Shown here: positions 33,135 through 41,760 of the stretch, piece after piece
Numbering within the stretch: position 1 is the first letter of the stretch
How the letters are laid out: each line of letters starts with the position of its first letter
DNA from: SZUA-430 sp964483585
GTDB taxonomy: Bacteria > Pseudomonadota > Alphaproteobacteria > Micropepsales > Micropepsaceae
Assembly: GCA_964483585.1 (NCBI GenBank)
Contig: CAZABH010000008.1
Span: 22,128 to 86,127, forward strand
Direction: 5' to 3'
Length of the DNA stretch: 64,000 nt
Position numbers and translations under genes: made by a program
The notes under the pieces: generated by a model
Seen by the model: only the letters and a program-made list of their open reading frames with translations
What the model was told of the DNA's origin: nothing
The model's database searches: none

Positions 33135-34285
33135 CTGTCTCCGGTGGGATCGCTTTTCCTGAACGGGGCATAGTCTTTCATCAGGTCCATGTCTTCGCTG
33201 ACGCGCGCACGCTCGGCCACGAGGTAACGGCTGACAGCCTCGCGCAGGCCCGGATGGGCTATCCAGTGTGAGGACCATGTACGCACCGGCATGTAGCCAC
33301 GGGCGAGCTTGTGTTCGCCCTGCGCGCCGGCCTCGACCACGCGCAGGCCATGCGCTATTGCGAAATCCATGGCCTGATAGTAGCAGAGTTCGAAGTGCAG
33401 GAACGGGTGGTGCTCGATGGTGCCCCAGTTGCGGCCGTAGAGCGTGTCGGAGCCGATGAAGTTGAGCGCGCCTGCAATATAGCGTCCATCGCGGCGGGCG
33501 AGCACCAGAAGGATCCTGTCCGCCATCGTTTCTCCGACAAGGGAGAAGAATGCGCGTGTCAGATAGGGTGTCCCCCATTTGCGGTTACCCGTGTCCATGT
33601 AGAAGGCGAAGAAGGCGTCCCAGTGTTCTTCCTTCAAGGCGCTTCCGGTGAGATGCTCGATCTCGATACCGGCGCTGACAGCCTCGCGCCGTTCGCGCTT
33701 GAGGTTCTTGCGCCTGCTGGAGGAGAGGCGCGACAGGAAATCCTCGAAATCCCTGTAGGCTTCGTTCTGCCAGTGGAATTGCTGGTCGTTGCGCAGCAGG
33801 AAGCCCTGTGCCTGCAAGAGGAGCGCTTCGGCTTCGGGCTGAAATGTTACGTGCACGGATGACAGACCCAGGCGTTCGCATATCTGCCGGAGGGCGCTGC
33901 CCAGATCGGTTATACGCTCCGTGTGGCCGCCTGTCAGAAGGCGCGGCCCCGTCGCTGGCGTGAAGGGTACGCTTGCCTGCAGCTTCGGGTAGTAGTTTCC
34001 TCCGGCTCGCTCGAAAGCCTGTGCCCAACCATGGTCGAAGACATACTCGCCATAAGAATGCTGTTTCACATAGGCAGGGACAGCACCCAGGATTGCCCCG
34101 CCGTGTTCGATGGTAACGTGTGCGGGATGCCAGCCTGTCTCAGGTGTTGCAGATCCGCTCTCCTCGAGCGCACGCAGGAATGCGTGCGTGACAAAAGGGT
34201 TCTGTGGCATTCCCGGTGGGCATGCGAGGGCGTCCCATTCAGCCTCGGGGATCTCGGCGATTGCGTGGTGCAACCGGGCTTGCAT
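33131..34285 (-). CDS. COG3146 / FemAB-like GNAT-fold acyltransferase
   Basis: A 384-residue protein of the DUF482/COG3146 family, distantly related to FemAB aminoacyltransferases and with GNAT-like folds. Diagnostic stretches: NPFVTHAFLRALEESGSA near the N terminus, GEYVFDHGWAQAFERAGGNYYPKLQASVPFTPATGPRLL, SRRKNLKRERREA, and HFELCYYQAMDFAIAHGLRVVEAGAQGEHKLARGY. FemAB-like enzymes transfer amino acids in cell-wall building, but the reaction of this subgroup is not established. It overlaps the HIT gene by four bases and follows RidA by 29 bases. Confidence 0.9.
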   Translation of the reverse strand: MQARLHHAIAEIPEAEWDALACPPGMPQNPFVTHAFLRALEESGSATPETGWHPAHVTIEHGGAILGAVPAYVKQHSYGEYVFDHGWAQAFERAGGNYYPKLQASVPFTPATGPRLLTGGHTERITDLGSALRQICERLGLSSVHVTFQPEAEALLLQAQGFLLRNDQQFHWQNEAYRDFEDFLSRLSSSRRKNLKRERREAVSAGIEIEHLTGSALKEEHWDAFFAFYMDTGNRKWGTPYLTRAFFSLVGETMADRILLVLARRDGRYIAGALNFIGSDTLYGRNWGTIEHHPFLHFELCYYQAMDFAIAHGLRVVEAGAQGEHKLARGYMPVRTWSSHWIAHPGLREAVSRYLVAERARVSEDMDLMKDYAPFRKSDPTGDR

Positions 34286-34314
34286 GGCGTTGTCTTTCGG
34301 GAGCCGCGCGCCTG

Positions 34315-34782
34315 TCAGGCAATTTCAAATATGGCTTCAACTTCGACTGCGACGTTGCGGGGCAGGGACCCGGCGCCTACGGCTGCGCGTGCATGCTTGC
34401 CGATGTCTCCGAATATCCGGACAATCGTGTCTGAGGCGCCATTTATGACTTCGGGATGCTGGGCAAATCCGGGGACGGCATTCACGAAGCCGGTGACCTT
34501 CACGCAGCGTCGTACCCGATCGAGGTCGCCCGCGCAGGCTTGCTGGAGCTGGGCGATCACGTTCAGGGCGCAGAGGCGCGCGGCGGCCTGGCCTTCTTCC
34601 ACGCTGAACTCCTTGCCAAGCTGTCCGACATATTCGAGTCCGTTCGGTCCCATCGTGACCTGCCCGGAGATGTAGACGAGGTTTCCCGTGATCACGAAGG
34701 GGACATAGCTGGCGACGGGTGGTGCGGCCTTGGGGAGGGTAATGGACAGTTCCTTCAGGCGGGTGTCGACGCGACCAGACAT
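34315..34782 (-). CDS. RidA family protein
   Basis: A 155-residue protein of the YjgF/YER057c/UK114 group, subfamily with the longer form RLKELSITLPKAAPPVASYVPFVITGNLVYISGQV. Later words ALNVIAQLQQACAGDLDRV and VKVTGFVNAVPGFAQHPEVINGASD are typical. RidA proteins hydrolyse reactive enamines and imines from PLP enzymes; the canonical Arg that binds substrate carboxylate lies near LPRNVAVEVEAIFEI. AAGGAGATC precedes ATG 34782. Upstream, before aguA, an inverted repeat TTTGCGAG/CTCGCAAA spans 34821-34856. Confidence 0.93.
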   Translation of the reverse strand: MSGRVDTRLKELSITLPKAAPPVASYVPFVITGNLVYISGQVTMGPNGLEYVGQLGKEFSVEEGQAAARLCALNVIAQLQQACAGDLDRVRRCVKVTGFVNAVPGFAQHPEVINGASDTIVRIFGDIGKHARAAVGAGSLPRNVAVEVEAIFEIA

Positions 34783-34894
34783 GAGATCTCCTTCGTTCTT
34801 CCCTCAATACGGCTTTGCTGTTTGCGAGGGGCCGTGCGAGAAGGGAGGCTCGCAAATTCTCCCTGGTGTTGCAACTGCGGGACCATGACGGATC

Positions 34895-35965
34895 ATGACA
34901 CGAAGGCTTGACGCTGACGACCAGTGCCCGGTGCGAGACGGGCTCTATATGCCCGCGGAATGGGTGTCGCACCAGCGGACATGGATGGCTTGGCCGTGTC
35001 GGCCCGAGCCTTGGGGGTCGCTTGAGGGGTTGTTGCGTGCGCGCGTGGCCTATGCGGCGGTGGCGCGCGCGATTTCCGGCTTTGAGCGGGTGACCATGGT
35101 GGTGCGACCCGACGATCATGATGAAGCCCGGCTGGCCTGTGGCAAGGGAATTGATTTTGCGGGCTTCAACATCGATGATTCCTGGATGCGCGACACAGGA
35201 CCTGTCTTTGTTACGGACGGGCGCGGTGGCGTTGCCGGGGTTCACTGGCGGTTCAACGCCTGGGGGAACAAGTATCATCCCCATAACGGCGATGCGGCGC
35301 TTGGGCAGAGCCTGCTGGATGCGCTGGACATGCGCAGCTATGAGGGTCCCATGGTGCTCGAGGGTGGCTCGATCGCGGTTGACGGTACCGGTACGCTGAT
35401 CACAACCGAGCAATGCCTTCTCAATGCGAACCGCAATCCCAACCTGACGCGCCAGCAGATCGAGGAGCGGCTTGCGATCTATCTCGGCGTGACGAAGATC
35501 GTCTGGCTAGGCGAGGGACTGGAGGATGACGAAACGGATGGTCATGTCGACAATATCGTGAGTTTTGCCGGCTCGGGTCGGGTGCTGATGCACCGGCCCA
35601 AGGCTGATGGCAGCCGCAATGACCTCGTCATGCGCGACAATCTCCAGCGGCTTCGCGCGGCGAGAGATGCGCGTGGTGAGCCGTTCGAGATCATCGAGAT
35701 TCCCGAGCCTGCGCGGCGATCGCGCCATGATGGGCGAAGGCTCGAGATGAGTTACATCAATTTCTGTTTCGCCAACCATGGACTTGTCGTGCCGTCATTC
35801 GATGATCCCTGCGACGCAGATGTCGTGCAGATCATGCAGAGGGTCTTTCCGGATCGACGGGTGGTGCAGGTTCCGGCCCTCGATATCGTGGAGGGCGGTG
35901 GCGGGCTGCATTGCATCACGATGCAGCAGCCGGCTGGCGATCCGTTGGTTCCATTGCGGAGATGA
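34895..35965 (+). CDS. aguA: Agmatine deiminase
   Basis: A 356-residue guanidino-group hydrolase that turns agmatine into N-carbamoylputrescine and ammonia. Key stretches: MPAEWVSHQRTWMAWPCRPEPWG, DSWMRDTGPVFV, LEGGSIAVDGTGTLITTEQCLLNANRNPN, DDETDGHVDN and the catalytic Cys near residue 340 in GGGGLHCITMQQP. These define the AguA family. The next gene, aguB, overlaps or abuts its stop and carries out the following step, so the pair makes putrescine from agmatine. No arginine decarboxylase is in the window. Confidence 0.96.
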   Translation: MTRRLDADDQCPVRDGLYMPAEWVSHQRTWMAWPCRPEPWGSLEGLLRARVAYAAVARAISGFERVTMVVRPDDHDEARLACGKGIDFAGFNIDDSWMRDTGPVFVTDGRGGVAGVHWRFNAWGNKYHPHNGDAALGQSLLDALDMRSYEGPMVLEGGSIAVDGTGTLITTEQCLLNANRNPNLTRQQIEERLAIYLGVTKIVWLGEGLEDDETDGHVDNIVSFAGSGRVLMHRPKADGSRNDLVMRDNLQRLRAARDARGEPFEIIEIPEPARRSRHDGRRLEMSYINFCFANHGLVVPSFDDPCDADVVQIMQRVFPDRRVVQVPALDIVEGGGGLHCITMQQPAGDPLVPLRR

Positions 35966-35970
35966 GACCG

Positions 35971-36864
35971 ATGAGGACAGTCACACTCGCGGCCACGCAG
36001 ATGGCCTGCTCGGATGATCACAAAGACAATGTCGACCGTGCGGAGAAGCTTGTCCGGCGTGCGCATGAGCAAGGCGCGCAAATTATCCTTGTGCAGGAAT
36101 TGTTCGAGACACCCTATTTCTGCAAGGATCAACTGGCCTGCCACTTCGAGCTTGCGAAGCCATTTACCGGGAACACGCTGATTGCAAGGTTCTCGCAACT
36201 GGCCCGCGAGCTGGGTGTCGTGCTGCCATTGTCGTTTTTTGAACGTGCGACCAACGCGCACTTCAATTCGCTGGCCATGATCGATGCCGATGGTGCGGTG
36301 CTGGGGCTTTACCGCAAGTCACACATCCCGGATGGCCCCGGGTACCAGGAGAAGTACTATTTCAATCCTGGCGATACGGGTTTCAAGGTATGGGATACGC
36401 GGTTCGGGCGGGTTGGCGCCGGGATCTGCTGGGACCAGTGGTTTCCGGAGTGCGCGCGGGTGATGGCGCTGCTAGGTGCCGAAATCCTCTGCTATCCAAC
36501 AGCTATCGGCAGTGAGCCTCCACCTGCGCCGGAGGTGGACTCGTCAGGACATTGGCGGCGTGTCATGCAGGGACATGCTGGTGCCAATTATGTGCCCCTG
36601 GTGGCGTCGAACCGGATCGGTCGGGAAGTCGGCCAGACGTGCGACATCACCTTCTATGGCAGTTCGTTTATTGCCGGACCGACCGGTGAGATCCTGGCCA
36701 GTGCTGGCCGCGACGAGGAAGACGTGCTTACGGCGACGGTGGACCTGGATGCCATTGCAACTGCGCGCCGTTCGTGGGGACTGTTTCGTGACCGGCGGCC
36801 CGATCTATATGCGCCGCTGCTGACACTCGATGGCAAAGCGTCGCTCACGGGGTCATGCTCATGA
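35971..36864 (+). CDS. aguB: N-carbamoylputrescine amidase
   Basis: A 297-residue nitrilase-superfamily enzyme that hydrolyses N-carbamoylputrescine to putrescine, CO2 and ammonia. The catalytic triad is visible: Glu in ILVQELFETPYF, Lys in YRKSHIPDGPGYQEKYYF and Cys in VGAGICWDQWFPECAR (about residue 153). The QEKYYFNPGDTGF words are diagnostic of AguB. I prefer ATG 35971, with GGAG nine bases upstream; ATG 35962, overlapping the aguA stop, is possible. It overlaps the following NTF2-like gene by four bases. Confidence 0.96.
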   Translation: MRTVTLAATQMACSDDHKDNVDRAEKLVRRAHEQGAQIILVQELFETPYFCKDQLACHFELAKPFTGNTLIARFSQLARELGVVLPLSFFERATNAHFNSLAMIDADGAVLGLYRKSHIPDGPGYQEKYYFNPGDTGFKVWDTRFGRVGAGICWDQWFPECARVMALLGAEILCYPTAIGSEPPPAPEVDSSGHWRRVMQGHAGANYVPLVASNRIGREVGQTCDITFYGSSFIAGPTGEILASAGRDEEDVLTATVDLDAIATARRSWGLFRDRRPDLYAPLLTLDGKASLTGSCS

Positions 36865-37247
36865 ATCCGGTCTTTCTCAGTGCATGGCGCGATTATGTGA
36901 ACTCGCACGACGAGAACAAGCTCTGGGACATGCTGCATCCCGATGTTGTCTTCGAAAGCCCGGTTGTCCACACGCCCCAGCGGGGGCGTGAGGTCACTTT
37001 CAAGTACCTCAAAGCGGCCTTTGTTGTGCTGGGTGGGTCGGGCTTCCGCTATGTGGGTTCGTGGGAGAATGCCAGCGGTGTCGTGCTGGAGTTCGAGAAC
37101 GAGATCGAGGGAATCCGTCTCAATGGCATCGACATGATCACCTGGAACGAGGCTGGGCAGATCACGCATTTCAAGGTGATGGTCAGGCCGCTCAAGGCGA
37201 TCAACATGTTGCACCAGATGATGGCTGCGCAACTCATGCAGGGCTAG
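36861..37247 (+). CDS. NTF2-like / SnoaL-like protein
   Basis: A 128-residue alpha-plus-beta cone protein of the NTF2-like superfamily: an N-terminal helix pair (NPVFLSAWRDYVNSHDENKLWDMLHPDVVFESPVVHTPQRGR) then strands VVLEFENEIEGIRLNGIDMITWNEAGQITHFKVMVRPLKAIN. This VxPxxAIN ending is seen in the SnoaL-like group. It may be an enzyme or binding protein; no catalytic set is certain. ATG 36861 overlaps the aguB stop by four bases, so it is translationally coupled to the putrescine genes. Its role there is not known. Confidence 0.85.
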   Translation: MNPVFLSAWRDYVNSHDENKLWDMLHPDVVFESPVVHTPQRGREVTFKYLKAAFVVLGGSGFRYVGSWENASGVVLEFENEIEGIRLNGIDMITWNEAGQITHFKVMVRPLKAINMLHQMMAAQLMQG

Positions 37248-37349
37248 GCACTTAAGCCCAGCATCCGTTGGAGGCGGTATCGATCCGTCGCGTTGCATGG
37301 AATGGTCATGCTAGTATTGCCTCAGCATTCACTTTCCGAGGGTCCTTCA

Positions 37350-39254
37350 ATGAGTTCGTTGCGTACAACGCTGTTGCTTGGTTGTGCTTTGGTGCTTGCC
37401 GGGTGTGGTGACACGGGCTCTGATGGGGCTGCCACGCCCGAGGAGGCTGACAAGTTTGTGGAGGGCCTTAACACCGATTTGCGCCGCATGGTGCCCTATG
37501 TCAGTTCGGCTTCGTGGCTGCAGGCCACTTATATCACAGACGATTCGCAGATGATCGCTGCGCGCGCGAGTGAGGAGTTCCTGGGATGGCAAGCGCGCAA
37601 GGTCGAAGAGGCGAAGCGTTTCAAGGATGTGAAGGGGCTGAAGCCTGAAACCGCTCGGGCCTTAATGCTGCTGAAGAACGTGTCTGCGCCTGCGCCCAGC
37701 GATCCCGCACTCCAAGCGGAGCTGGCCACGATTCTCTCGCGTATGGAGGCCAATTACGGCGCTGCGAAATGGTGTCGGTCTGCCAATGATTGCTTGAACC
37801 TGACCGAGATCGAGAAGATCATCAATAATCCTGAGGAGACGCCCGAGACGCGCGCGGCGGCCTGGCTGGGCTGGCAGGAGACAGCGCGCGGGATCCGCAA
37901 GGATTACCAGCGCTTTGTCGAGCTTGTGAATACAGGTGCGCGCGAAATGGGCTTTGCCGACGCGGGCGAGGTCTGGCGCGGCGGATACGACATGACCCCT
38001 GCAGCGTTTGCGGAGGAGACCGAGCGGCTCTGGGGCCAGGTCAAGCCGCTGTATGAGCAGTTGCACTGCCACGTGCGTGGCAAGCTCAACGCCAAGTATG
38101 GCGATGCGATTGTTCCGAAGGATGGCAAGATCCCGTCTCACTTGCTAGGCAACATGTGGGCTCAGCAGTGGTCAAACATCTATCCGCTCCTCGAGCCCTA
38201 CAAGGGGGTTGCGAGCCTTGATGTTACCTCATCGCTCAAGAGTCTGCGCGAGCAGGAGTTCCAGCGCCTGAAGTCGGAAGCACCGGGCGCCAAGGGACCT
38301 GTGGAGATTGCCGAGCTGTCCAACAAGGCCGATGCTGCCATGTCGGTGAAGATGACGCGCATGGCCGAGGATTTTTATGTTTCCCTGGGCATGCAGAAGC
38401 TGCCCGATTCCTTCTGGCAAAAGTCGCTCCTCACGCGCCCCCGTGATCGGGAGGTGGTGTGCCACGCCAGCGCGTGGGACATGAACATGGAGGGGGATGT
38501 CAGGATCAAGCAATGCATCGTGCCCGACGAGGAGTCGCTCATCACGATCTACCACGAGCTTGGTCATATCTATTATGACCTCAGCTACAATCCCCTCGAA
38601 CCGATGTTTCAGTCCGGAGCGCATGATGGCTTTCATGAGGCGATCGGGGATACGATCACGCTGTCGATGACGCCCCAGCATCTGGCCAAGATTGGCTTGG
38701 TGCCTGCCCAGGGCATGGATCCGCGTGCGGTGGTGAACGCGCAGATGAAGCTTGCGCTCGACAAGATCGTTTTCCTGCCGTGGGGCAAGCTTGTCGATCA
38801 GTGGCGCTGGAAAGTGTTCAGTGGCGAGGTGTCGCCAGACCAGTACAACAGTGCTTGGTGGAAGCTCCGGGAGAAGTACCAGGGTGTTTCGGCTCCGGTC
38901 GGGCGCTCTGACGAGGATTTCGATCCGGGCGCGAAGTATCACATTCCCGGCAATACGCCGTACACGCGCTATTTCCTTGCTTACGTGCTGCAGTTCCAGT
39001 TCCAGAAGGCGTTGTGCGATGCGGCGGGCTACAAGGGGCCGCTGCACGCGTGTGATGTCTATGGCAACAAGGACGCGGGGCGTCGGTTCATGGACATGCT
39101 GGAGGCTGGATCATCCCGCCCGTGGCCAGAGACGTTGCAGAAGCTGACCGGTGGGCGGGAGATGGATGGCTCGGCGCTGATCGAGTATTTCGAGCCACTC
39201 ATGGGTTATCTCAAGGAACAGAACGCTGGGAAGACCTGCGGCTGGGAAGAGTAG
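37350..39254 (+). CDS. M2 family peptidyl-dipeptidase (ACE-like) lipoprotein
   Basis: A 634-residue protein. The N terminus is a lipoprotein signal (TTLLLGCALVLAGCGDTG) with lipobox LAGC. The zinc site is HELGH near residue 401 (ITIYHELGHIYYDL), with the third ligand Glu in HDGFHEAIGDT, as in angiotensin-converting enzyme homologues. Other family words are TRPRDREVVCHASAWDM, YFLAYVLQFQFQKALCDAAGY and the terminal TGGREMDGSALIEYFEPLMGYL. It would remove dipeptides from peptide C termini in the periplasm. Length is normal for a single-domain bacterial M2 enzyme. It is monocistronic. Confidence 0.95.
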   Translation: MSSLRTTLLLGCALVLAGCGDTGSDGAATPEEADKFVEGLNTDLRRMVPYVSSASWLQATYITDDSQMIAARASEEFLGWQARKVEEAKRFKDVKGLKPETARALMLLKNVSAPAPSDPALQAELATILSRMEANYGAAKWCRSANDCLNLTEIEKIINNPEETPETRAAAWLGWQETARGIRKDYQRFVELVNTGAREMGFADAGEVWRGGYDMTPAAFAEETERLWGQVKPLYEQLHCHVRGKLNAKYGDAIVPKDGKIPSHLLGNMWAQQWSNIYPLLEPYKGVASLDVTSSLKSLREQEFQRLKSEAPGAKGPVEIAELSNKADAAMSVKMTRMAEDFYVSLGMQKLPDSFWQKSLLTRPRDREVVCHASAWDMNMEGDVRIKQCIVPDEESLITIYHELGHIYYDLSYNPLEPMFQSGAHDGFHEAIGDTITLSMTPQHLAKIGLVPAQGMDPRAVVNAQMKLALDKIVFLPWGKLVDQWRWKVFSGEVSPDQYNSAWWKLREKYQGVSAPVGRSDEDFDPGAKYHIPGNTPYTRYFLAYVLQFQFQKALCDAAGYKGPLHACDVYGNKDAGRRFMDMLEAGSSRPWPETLQKLTGGREMDGSALIEYFEPLMGYLKEQNAGKTCGWEE

Positions 39255-39307
39255 ATCCGTGGCTCCGTGGGACGAATGCGGGGTGCCCATGGCGGGTTCC
39301 CCGCGCT

Positions 39308-39946
39308 TCAGCGTGGTGCAGGGCTGGCCGCGCTTGAAATCGTGTCCAGATAATCCAGCAGTGCGTCGGCTTCCTGATCCGATAGCTTCATCGGCGGCAG
39401 GCGGATATCGGATCGGTCATGCTCGGCAATGATGCCGGCAAGGAGAGCCTGGCGTAGCTGATCGCGTCGCCAGCGCTGACCAAAGTTGCGGAAGGGCTGT
39501 GCTCCAGGATAGGGGCTGGTGTCCGTTGCGCCGATAGCGTGGCACTTCGCGCAACGCTGTTCGACGAGGGCTTGTCCTTCACCCTGGATCTCGACAGACC
39601 GCATATATGCGATGAGGCTGTCGACGGCCTCGGGTCGGAACTGGAATTGCGGCATCGGTGTGTGGGCAACCCGCATGCCCTCGGCCAACTCGTTACCGAG
39701 CATCTCGGCGTTGTAGCGCTTCAGAACGGTCCTGAATGTTGGGGCCTTCGGATTCGGACTTTGGCCTGTCTTGCCAATGGCGTGGCAGCTGGCGCAATTG
39801 GCCTCGGCAATCGCGCGCCCGTCCTCGATCATTGCCGGGCTTGCCGAGGCGGAAGGACCATCGAAATCCGTGTCATCGATGCAGGCGGTGAGCATCGCCA
39901 ATGGCAGGAAGGCTGCGATCACAAACTGTCGGGTGCCCATGGTCAT
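39308..39946 (-). CDS. Diheme cytochrome c lipoprotein
   Basis: A 212-residue exported protein. The signal segment FVIAAFLPLAMLTACID has a lipobox LTAC, so it is probably membrane-tethered by lipid. Two class I heme motifs are present: CASCH (about residue 55) and CAKCH (about residue 136). Candidate distal ligands are Met in HTPMPQFQFRPE and in RLPPMKLSDQEADALLDYL. This tandem c-type architecture carries electrons in the periplasm; partners are unknown. ATG 39946 has AGGAA seven bases upstream. An FNR/FixK-type box lies 115 bases upstream. Confidence 0.9.
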   Translation of the reverse strand: MTMGTRQFVIAAFLPLAMLTACIDDTDFDGPSASASPAMIEDGRAIAEANCASCHAIGKTGQSPNPKAPTFRTVLKRYNAEMLGNELAEGMRVAHTPMPQFQFRPEAVDSLIAYMRSVEIQGEGQALVEQRCAKCHAIGATDTSPYPGAQPFRNFGQRWRRDQLRQALLAGIIAEHDRSDIRLPPMKLSDQEADALLDYLDTISSAASPAPR

Positions 39947-40060
39947 TGTCGTTCCTGTCTTGGTCTTCGAGGCATGCCGTGGAACGCGACCGCTTGAAGT
40001 GGGGCTTGTTCCAGATGTGTGCCCTGTCATTTACGATGTCATTGCTGCAGGCAAGGACCC

Positions 40061-40074
40061 TTGACCCAAATCAA
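40061..40074. promoter_or_regulatory. FNR/FixK-type box between cytochrome c and DUF2946-like genes
   Basis: TTGACCCAAATCAA matches TTGAY-N4-RTCAA. On the plus strand TACAAT (40096-40101) could be a -10 box, giving a start near 40108; the box centre would then be about -41, the usual position for class II activation. It also lies upstream of the divergent diheme cytochrome gene. Function is inferred. Confidence 0.65.
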
Positions 40075-40107
40075 TCGGCGCAGCCCCCTATCCGATACAA
40101 TGAAAGC

Positions 40108-40503
40108 ATGAGCTTGCGAAGTCCGCAAATGAAGAGCGTGGTCCTCATCTTTCTGCTTGTCGTCGCGTTGGTGCATCGTGTCACGCCCGGGATGATGATG
40201 GCGCGCGATGGGGTGTTTCTGGTCGAGGTCTGCACGCCGAAGGGAGTCCGGCGTATCGCGCTCGAGCCGTCGGAGATACCGGTGCCTGGCGAGCATCAGA
40301 CCGGTGGTGCTTGCCATTTTCTTGCCTGCACGCAGATAGGCGGTTGCGAGGGCGCGATGTTGCATGGTCGCTCTCATCCTCGCCTGAATTCCGCGACGGG
40401 TGGTGCTGCCGCGGCCCTGTTGCGCAGTGTGTCGCGCGTGGAGCTCGGGGTGGTTGCTTCTGCGCGCGGTCCGCCTTCCGGGGGCTTCAATCGTCTGTCG
40501 TGA
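40108..40503 (+). CDS. DUF2946-like small protein
   Basis: A 131-residue protein with one N-terminal hydrophobic segment (SVVLIFLLVVALVHRVTPG). It then has CTPKGVRRIAL, CHFLAC and GCEG. DUF2946 proteins show a similar hydrophobic segment followed by CxxxG and a CxxC-type pair, so the match is suggestive rather than firm. ATG 40108 coincides with the predicted transcription start; ATG 40129 (MKSVVLIFL) would give a normal leader. Its end overlaps dinB, which is convergent, by 17 bases. Metal handling is a reported theme for the family, but is not shown here. Confidence 0.55.
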   Translation: MSLRSPQMKSVVLIFLLVVALVHRVTPGMMMARDGVFLVEVCTPKGVRRIALEPSEIPVPGEHQTGGACHFLACTQIGGCEGAMLHGRSHPRLNSATGGAAAALLRSVSRVELGVVASARGPPSGGFNRLS

Positions 40504-41752
40504 TGTTGCGGCCCTTGCGGATTGCAGCCGATCCGAACTTGGCTCGCACCTTGTCGATTGCACGTTCAGCTGCATCCCTGCGGCGCCCTCCGGTGTCTAT
40601 TAGGTCTGCCTCGTCGCAGCTTGTCTCGGGAACGAGACTTCCGAGACCGACGCCGACCAGCCTGAAACGCGTGCCTGTTGTTTCCCTGGCCAGCAGTCCC
40701 GATGCGGCCTGATGGATCCGGTGGGCCAGCTGGGTCGGGCGCTCGAGTGTCTGGCGTCGTGATACGGTCCTGAACTGTGACGTCTTGAGCTTCAATTGAA
40801 CCACTTTGCCACCAACCGAAGCGCTCTTGGCCCTGGCGGATACTTTTTCACAGAGTGGCCAGAGTATGGCATCGAGGGCGCCATGGTCTGCGAGGTCCTG
40901 CTCGAGCGTTGTTTCAGCTGATATGCCTCGCGCTTCGCCGCGGGGTTCGATCCGTCTGTGGTCATGGGCGCTCGACAGCTGCCAGATCCATGAGCCGCTT
41001 GTTCCGAAGCGCGCCATAAGGTCCTTCAAGCCTCGGCGACGGATATCGCCAATGGTATAGATTCCTTCCCGGGCCAGAGACTGGGCGAAGGCCGGGCCTA
41101 CGCCAGGGATGAGCGTTGCGGGTCGTGGCTCGAGAAAATCCAAGGCTTCGGCTTTACCGATCACGAAGAGGCCGCGCGGCTTGTCCATGTCGGAGGCAAT
41201 CTTGGCGAGGAACTTGTTGAAGCTGAGCCCGATGGAGACCGTTACACCAATCTCGTCTTCCACGCGGCGTGCAAGACGGGCGAGAACCTGTGCGGGCGAG
41301 GACTTGTGCAAGCGCTCTGTTCCCGTCAGGTCAAGGAATGCCTCATCAAGGGACAGAGGTTCGACCAGTGGTGTCGTCGCGCGCATGAGCTCGCGGATTT
41401 GCCTGCTGACGGAAGTGTATTTCTGCATGTCGGGCCGAATGACAACGGCATCCGGGCAGGCGGCCAACGCCTTGAACATCGGCATTGCCGACTTGACACC
41501 AAACGTTCGCGCCACGTAGCAGCAGGTTGCGACCACGCCTCGGCGTCCTCCGCCCACGATGACAGGCCTGTCTGCCAGTGCCGGGTTGTCCCGCTTTTCG
41601 ACTGACGCATAGAAGGCGTCGCAGTCCAGATGTGCGACCGAAAGGTTCAGGAGCTCGTCGTGCGCTGCAAGCCGTGGGCTTCGGCAAGCCGGGCAGCGGG
41701 CGGTCCGGGTATCCGTCACCATCTCACAGCAATTGCGGCACAGCGTTGCCAT
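40487..41752 (-). CDS. dinB: DNA polymerase IV
   Basis: A 421-residue Y-family translesion polymerase. It has an N-terminal zinc-ribbon-like extension (CRNC at 5-8, CPAC at 20-23), typical of alphaproteobacterial DinB proteins, then the catalytic palm AHLDCDAFYASVEKRD and the second acidic pair in EPLSLDEAFLDLTG. FNKFLAKIASDMDKPRG and IPGVGP (helix-hairpin-helix) and the little-finger domain follow. It is the last gene of a minus-strand group with the HAD and DUF3572 genes. LexA control cannot be judged by eye. Confidence 0.96.
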   Translation of the reverse strand: MATLCRNCCEMVTDTRTARCPACRSPRLAAHDELLNLSVAHLDCDAFYASVEKRDNPALADRPVIVGGGRRGVVATCCYVARTFGVKSAMPMFKALAACPDAVVIRPDMQKYTSVSRQIRELMRATTPLVEPLSLDEAFLDLTGTERLHKSSPAQVLARLARRVEDEIGVTVSIGLSFNKFLAKIASDMDKPRGLFVIGKAEALDFLEPRPATLIPGVGPAFAQSLAREGIYTIGDIRRRGLKDLMARFGTSGSWIWQLSSAHDHRRIEPRGEARGISAETTLEQDLADHGALDAILWPLCEKVSARAKSASVGGKVVQLKLKTSQFRTVSRRQTLERPTQLAHRIHQAASGLLARETTGTRFRLVGVGLGSLVPETSCDEADLIDTGGRRRDAAERAIDKVRAKFGSAAIRKGRNITTDD

Positions 41753-41760
41753 GCTCGCTC

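Noticed and set aside
34821..34856. TTTGCGAG/CTCGCAAA inverted repeat upstream of aguA
   Set aside because: Too little evidence to call it an operator or terminator; noted within the RidA entry only.
39275..39310. GC-rich inverted repeat after the M2 peptidase gene
   Set aside because: Stem is imperfect with a long loop and no T run; not strong enough to list as a terminator.
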